Shown: one piece after another, positions 60,884-64,000 of the stretch | Layout of the letters: each line of letters begins with the position of its first letter | How positions within the stretch are numbered: the first letter of the stretch is position 1 | NCBI RefSeq assembly: GCF_001281315.1 | Contig: NZ_CP012479.1 | Span: 3,410,001-3,474,000, forward strand | Direction: 5' to 3' | Origin: Arthrobacter sp. ERGS1:01 | GTDB lineage: Bacteria; Actinomycetota; Actinomycetes; Actinomycetales; Micrococcaceae | Length of the DNA: 64,000 bases | Position numbers and translations under genes: made by a program | Notes under the pieces: model-generated | What the model was told of the DNA's origin: nothing | The model's database searches: none | What the model saw: only the letters and a program-made list of their open reading frames with translations

Positions 60884-61729
60884 ATGCATCGCGGCACCAC
60901 CATCCGCAGCTGGGCGTCCGTCCTCGCCTGCACCCTGGCCCTGGCGGGTTGCGGATTCGGCGCAGCCGGCGGGCCGGCCCCCGTGATGTCACCGGCGGCC
61001 ACCGGCACGCCAACCACGACGCCGGCCACGCCCTTCACTGCGGGCGCCGCGTTGCCACCGTCCCCACTTCCGGCCGGCACCAAGTACCTGAACCCGGCTT
61101 CCGGCCGCACGGAAGTGATTGACCCGGCCATCACCCGTTCCGCCGTCCTCATTGGCGACTCCCAATCCGGCGGGGCAGCCGGGGTGAAGTCGGCGGACAC
61201 CTGGGTGGTGCGGGGGCTGGCGGCCCAGGGTTACACGGTGCGCTTTGAGGGGAACGGCGGCACCGGTTTTGTCGCCAGGACGTCCAAGGCGGCGAACTAT
61301 CCGACCGGGCTGGAAAGCGGCAAGACCCTGCTCCCGTACGGCAATCCCGCGCTGGTCGTGGTCCAGGGCGGTGGCAACGACGCCTCGCAGGGCGTTGCCG
61401 ATGATGCGATCCTGGCCAATGCCGCCCGCCTCCTCAAGGACTTGAAGGCGAGCTATCCGACGTCGAGGTTCCTGTTCATCGGCACCCTCGCCAAGGGCGC
61501 CACGCACGGCGGCGGCCGGCGCACCCACGTGGATTCCCTGCTGGCCGGTTTTGCGAAGCGCAACGGACTGCCCTTCGTCAGCGTCGGCGACTGGCTGACC
61601 CGCTACGGGGTGGCCGGGTCCCTCGCCGACGCCGTGCACCTGAATGAAAGCGGCCACCAGGTGCTGGCCAGGGTGCTGGCCAAGCAGCTCGCGGCCATGG
61701 GCCTCAGGGGCCCCGCGGCGGCCAAATAG
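60884..61729 (+). CDS. SGNH/GDSL-type hydrolase lipoprotein
   Basis: A 281-residue exported lipoprotein. The ATG at 60884 has AAGGA seven bases upstream and opens a signal with lipobox LAGC. After a Pro/Ala/Thr linker come the SGNH blocks: LIGDSQSGG (nucleophile Ser), VVVQGGGNDAS (block III Asn) and DAVHLNESGHQVLA (Asp and His). All catalytic residues are present, so an esterase, acetylxylan-type or cell-envelope O-acetyl hydrolase is likely; the substrate is open. A TATAGT-like -10 is at 60841. Confidence 0.85.
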   Translation: MHRGTTIRSWASVLACTLALAGCGFGAAGGPAPVMSPAATGTPTTTPATPFTAGAALPPSPLPAGTKYLNPASGRTEVIDPAITRSAVLIGDSQSGGAAGVKSADTWVVRGLAAQGYTVRFEGNGGTGFVARTSKAANYPTGLESGKTLLPYGNPALVVVQGGGNDASQGVADDAILANAARLLKDLKASYPTSRFLFIGTLAKGATHGGGRRTHVDSLLAGFAKRNGLPFVSVGDWLTRYGVAGSLADAVHLNESGHQVLARVLAKQLAAMGLRGPAAAK

Positions 61730-61823
61730 GGGCGGCCGCACCCGCGGGCGCCTTGACAGCCGGCTCCGGCGACTGGCAGGGTCGGGGCATCGGCAGGTCA
61801 CGGCAATTGGGGGAAAGTGATTC

Positions 61824-62246
61824 ATGATGTCCGGCAACATGTCTTACAAGCAACGGCTCAGGTGGCGCTCAGCCACGAAGGGCGCACCCCTGGCCTGCGC
61901 GTTCCTGCTCATGGCCGCTTACGCCACTCTTGGATCGCTCAGCACACGGTGGACGGAGATCCCCACAACCCTCATGATCCTTGGAGTCTTTGCGGGATCT
62001 TACGTGGTGGCTCCGCGCCTGCCCCAATGGCAGGACCGTCTGGAATTCTCCCGGTGGCATTCGAGACCGGACACCGGAACGGGTTTTGAAATTTTTGCCA
62101 CTGTCGTGATGGTTGCACTACTGGTGTTTTGCGTCTCTTCGATGGTCATCGGCGCCCCGGCACCATGGATGTCCCTTGCCGCCATCTGGGCCGGCGCCGT
62201 CGGCTTCGGTTGGCTGGTTATTCGCCGCAACCCGGGGTTTCGGTAA
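61824..62246 (+). CDS. Small four-helix membrane protein of unknown function
   Basis: A 140-residue protein, basic N-terminus (MSYKQRLRWRS), four hydrophobic segments: about 22-40, 50-65, 88-110 and 115-133. A GGGGGAAAG run six bases before the ATG supports the start. No family recognised; the helix pattern and short loops suggest a small integral membrane protein. It lies 95 bases after the lipoprotein gene on the same strand. Confidence 0.6.
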   Translation: MMSGNMSYKQRLRWRSATKGAPLACAFLLMAAYATLGSLSTRWTEIPTTLMILGVFAGSYVVAPRLPQWQDRLEFSRWHSRPDTGTGFEIFATVVMVALLVFCVSSMVIGAPAPWMSLAAIWAGAVGFGWLVIRRNPGFR

Positions 62247-62265
62247 CCTCACAACCGCAGGCTCG

Positions 62266-63240
62266 CTACAGCAGCGCGTGGCAGCGGCGCAGGCGTGCCA
62301 GCCACCAATCGCGCCGCTCCGCGGGCGCGGCAAAGCGGGCCAACAGCTGCGGATCCGCGGCCACGTCCCGCACTGCAATCCCGCCGGACACCGCCACGAG
62401 CGGCCGGGCGGCCACGTCCCCGGCCATGAGCGAAACCGTCCCGAGCCCGCACGCATAGGGCAGCTCGGGCAGGGCCGCGGCCAGCGCCAGCCCGGCGCGG
62501 ATGCCCACCGAGGAGTCAAGGGCTGAACTGACGACGGCGGGCAGGCCGGCTTCGGCGACAATCTCCAGAGCCCGCCGCACGCCTCCCAACGGCGCGGCCT
62601 TGACCACCAGCAGGTCCGCGGCGCCGGCCCGGGCGACGGCCAGCGGGTCGGTGGCCTTGCGCACGCTTTCGTCGGCGGCGATCAATACGGAGCCGGCAAG
62701 CTCGCGCCGCACGGCGGCAAGCTCGGGAACGGAGGCAACGGGCTGTTCGGCGTATTCCAGGCCAAAGGCGCTCAGCATCCGCAGGGCCCGCACGGCCGTC
62801 TCCACATCCCAGCCGCCGTTGGCGTCCACCCGGATCAGAGCGTCGGGCAGCAGATGGCGCACGGCACCCACCCTGGCGGCGTCCTCGGCCAGGGACTGCC
62901 CGGCCTCGGCCACCTTGATCTTGACCGTCTGGACGGCGTCAAAGGCGCCCAGCACTGCCGGGACCTCGGCGGCGGAGACGGCCGGGACCGTGGCGTTGAC
63001 GGGAATCCAGTCCCGCACCGCCTCGGGGTAGCCCAGCCAGCCCGCTTCCAGGGCCGCGGCGAGCCACCTGGCCGCTTCGACGTCGTCGTACTCCACGAAC
63101 GGGGAAAACTCGGCCCACCCGGCGGGGCCGTCCAGCAGGAGGATCTCCCGGGCCAGCACGCCGCGGAATTTCACCCGCATGGGCAGGGTCACCACGTGGG
63201 TGCGGGCAAGAATTTCCTCAAGGTCCACGGTGTCAGGCAT
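62266..63240 (-). CDS. menC: o-Succinylbenzoate synthase
   Basis: Enolase-superfamily dehydratase making o-succinylbenzoate for menaquinone, 324 residues. Active-site set: TVKIKVAE (Lys pair), RVDANGGWD, EYAEQP, IAADESV and LLVVKAAPLGG. The start is set at the ATG at 63240, where the -10 box TACAGT lies six bases upstream with no ribosome-binding site (leaderless). The longer reading adds 12 residues that do not look conserved. It converges with the small membrane protein gene and is divergent from the PAP2 gene. Confidence 0.91.
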   Translation of the reverse strand: MPDTVDLEEILARTHVVTLPMRVKFRGVLAREILLLDGPAGWAEFSPFVEYDDVEAARWLAAALEAGWLGYPEAVRDWIPVNATVPAVSAAEVPAVLGAFDAVQTVKIKVAEAGQSLAEDAARVGAVRHLLPDALIRVDANGGWDVETAVRALRMLSAFGLEYAEQPVASVPELAAVRRELAGSVLIAADESVRKATDPLAVARAGAADLLVVKAAPLGGVRRALEIVAEAGLPAVVSSALDSSVGIRAGLALAAALPELPYACGLGTVSLMAGDVAARPLVAVSGGIAVRDVAADPQLLARFAAPAERRDWWLARLRRCHALL

Positions 63241-63252
63241 GAATTCACTGTA
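63241..63252 (-). promoter_or_regulatory. Leaderless promoter of menC
   Basis: -10 box TACAGT (63247-63252 on the minus strand), six bases before the ATG at 63240. The same geometry is found at sir, the NatA gene and the PucR gene. No clear -35. Confidence 0.5.
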
Positions 63253-63299
63253 GCGCCGCCGCCAGCTTCTTCCCATGAATCTGTGGGAACCTAGTTTGG

Positions 63300-64000
63300 A
63301 TGAGTACGCACGCCCACAGTTCCCGCCGCGGAACCCGCCCGCACGGACGCGCCCCCATTTCCGCTGCCCCCTTCATTGTTGCGGCCCTGGCCTGTGTGGC
63401 CGGGCTGGTGGCGACCTATACGTTTTTTATCAAGAGCACCCGCGGGCAGTTCATCGATGAATCGGCCCTGGTCCAGGCAGCCGTGGCCCGGCGCATCATT
63501 GGCGCCCAGACCTCGCAACTGCTCGACTTCCTGCCGGTCACCTCGGTGGTGATCGCCGTGGTCGTGGTGCTCTTTGTCACGCTTGCCCGGCGCCGCTGGA
63601 AGGCCGCGGGCATTGCCCTGGCGGCCATGGCTGCCGCCAACCTGACCACCCAGCTGATCAAGGCCAGCCTGCCCGACAGGCCCGACGTCGGCATCGCCAC
63701 CCTTGCGCTGAATTCGCTGCCGTCGGGCCACAGCACGCTCGCGGCGAGTGCCGCGGCCGCCGTATTCCTGGTGGTCTCCCCCCGCTGGCGGCCGGCCGCC
63801 GCTTTTGTGGGCGGCAGCTACGCCATCCTGGCCGGCGTCTCCACCCTGATCAACCAGTGGCATAGGCCGGCCGACGTCCTGGCCGCGTTCTTCGTGGTTT
63901 CTTTTTGGGCACTCGCGGCGGGCCTGCTGATCCTGCGGACCGGTCCGGGGTGGAACGTGTGGCTGGGGTCCGGCGACCACTGGGCATCACGGCGCAGATG
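63300..64000 (+). CDS. PAP2-family phosphatase (C-terminus outside window)
   Basis: Membrane phosphatase of the PAP2 superfamily; 233 residues visible, beginning MSTHAHSSRRGTRPHGRA. Several hydrophobic segments surround the three phosphatase motifs: KASLPDRP (K-x6-RP), SLPSGHST (PSGH) and STLINQWHRPADV (third motif with His and Asp). In motif 3 the usual Arg after Ser is Thr, a departure from SR-x5-H-x3-D. Possible substrates are phosphatidate or undecaprenyl diphosphate. The start codon is inferred from position; no good ribosome-binding site is seen. The frame is open at the right edge. Confidence 0.85.
   Translation, partial: MSTHAHSSRRGTRPHGRAPISAAPFIVAALACVAGLVATYTFFIKSTRGQFIDESALVQAAVARRIIGAQTSQLLDFLPVTSVVIAVVVVLFVTLARRRWKAAGIALAAMAAANLTTQLIKASLPDRPDVGIATLALNSLPSGHSTLAASAAAAVFLVVSPRWRPAAAFVGGSYAILAGVSTLINQWHRPADVLAAFFVVSFWALAAGLLILRTGPGWNVWLGSGDHWASRRR

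Noticed and set aside
1-64000. tRNA or rRNA genes, IS elements, integrase or phage genes
   Set aside because: No tRNA-like T-loop/acceptor pattern, rRNA sequence, transposase motif or phage gene was found on either strand.

Overview
The window is high-GC actinobacterial chromosome, most like Arthrobacter and relatives (Micrococcaceae). The grounds are gene content and style: menaquinone genes (menF, menD, menC, menG, a polyprenyl synthase and a geranylgeranyl-reductase-type enzyme), FprA-type ferredoxin-NADP reductases, an APS-reductase-type sulfate assimilation operon, sortase substrates with LAYTG/LPNTG signals, several leaderless promoters, and a dispersed 'VEPVET' repeat typical of this group. 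No rRNA, tRNA, IS element, phage or CRISPR was seen, so it reads as core chromosome with a variable cell-surface layer.

Layout. 0-5.4 kb: an amino acid permease cut by the left edge, a sigma factor fused to an anti-sigma-like domain, a membrane segment and an exported domain, and a von Willebrand A surface protein. 5.5-12.1 kb: ferredoxin-NADP reductase, an LPNTG surface protein, a Tat-exported beta-helix protein, RarD and a class I disulfide oxidoreductase. 12.1-15.4 kb: a tandem universal stress protein and two paralogous membrane proteins that share an N-terminal motif.

15.6-27.8 kb is dominated by nitrogen/polyamine catabolism. It has GABA aminotransferase (gabT), gamma-aminobutyraldehyde dehydrogenase and a divergent PucR regulator, then a TetR regulator facing a carbamoylputrescine amidase / agmatine deiminase / permease operon. 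Together these supply agmatine to putrescine and gamma-aminobutyraldehyde to GABA to succinate semialdehyde; the putrescine-oxidising step is not in the window. Two repetitive surface-protein genes lie between the two halves: a chaplin-like, collagen-like, LAYTG-anchored protein, and a collagen-like gene broken by a frameshift.

27.9-42.4 kb is a sulfur region read on the minus strand. It holds sulfite reductase, APS reductase and ATP sulfurylase CysD/CysN with overlapping reading frames, a RelA/SpoT-domain protein, a sulfonate/taurine-type ABC transporter, a siroheme synthase (CysG-like), a second FprA, and further upstream a DsbA-like membrane protein and a sirohydrochlorin chelatase. 42.5-47.4 kb has a drug-efflux MFS protein, a NatAB-like ABC exporter, a TRIC-family channel and a small SUKH-like protein. 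47.5-50.8 kb is a large sortase-anchored protein with two discoidin domains.

51.3-63.3 kb holds scattered menaquinone genes (hepT-like, menJ-like, menG, menF, menD, menC) around a polar amino acid ABC transporter and an SGNH lipoprotein. A PAP2 phosphatase runs off the right edge.

Most notable: the fused membrane-spanning sigma factor; the chaplin-like repeats without cysteines on a (TPG)n stalk with a sortase signal; dispersed repeats translated inside CysD, CysH, CysN and MenD; two apparent single-base frameshifts; a pair of perfect operator palindromes; four leaderless promoters with identical geometry; and a 72-bp palindrome.
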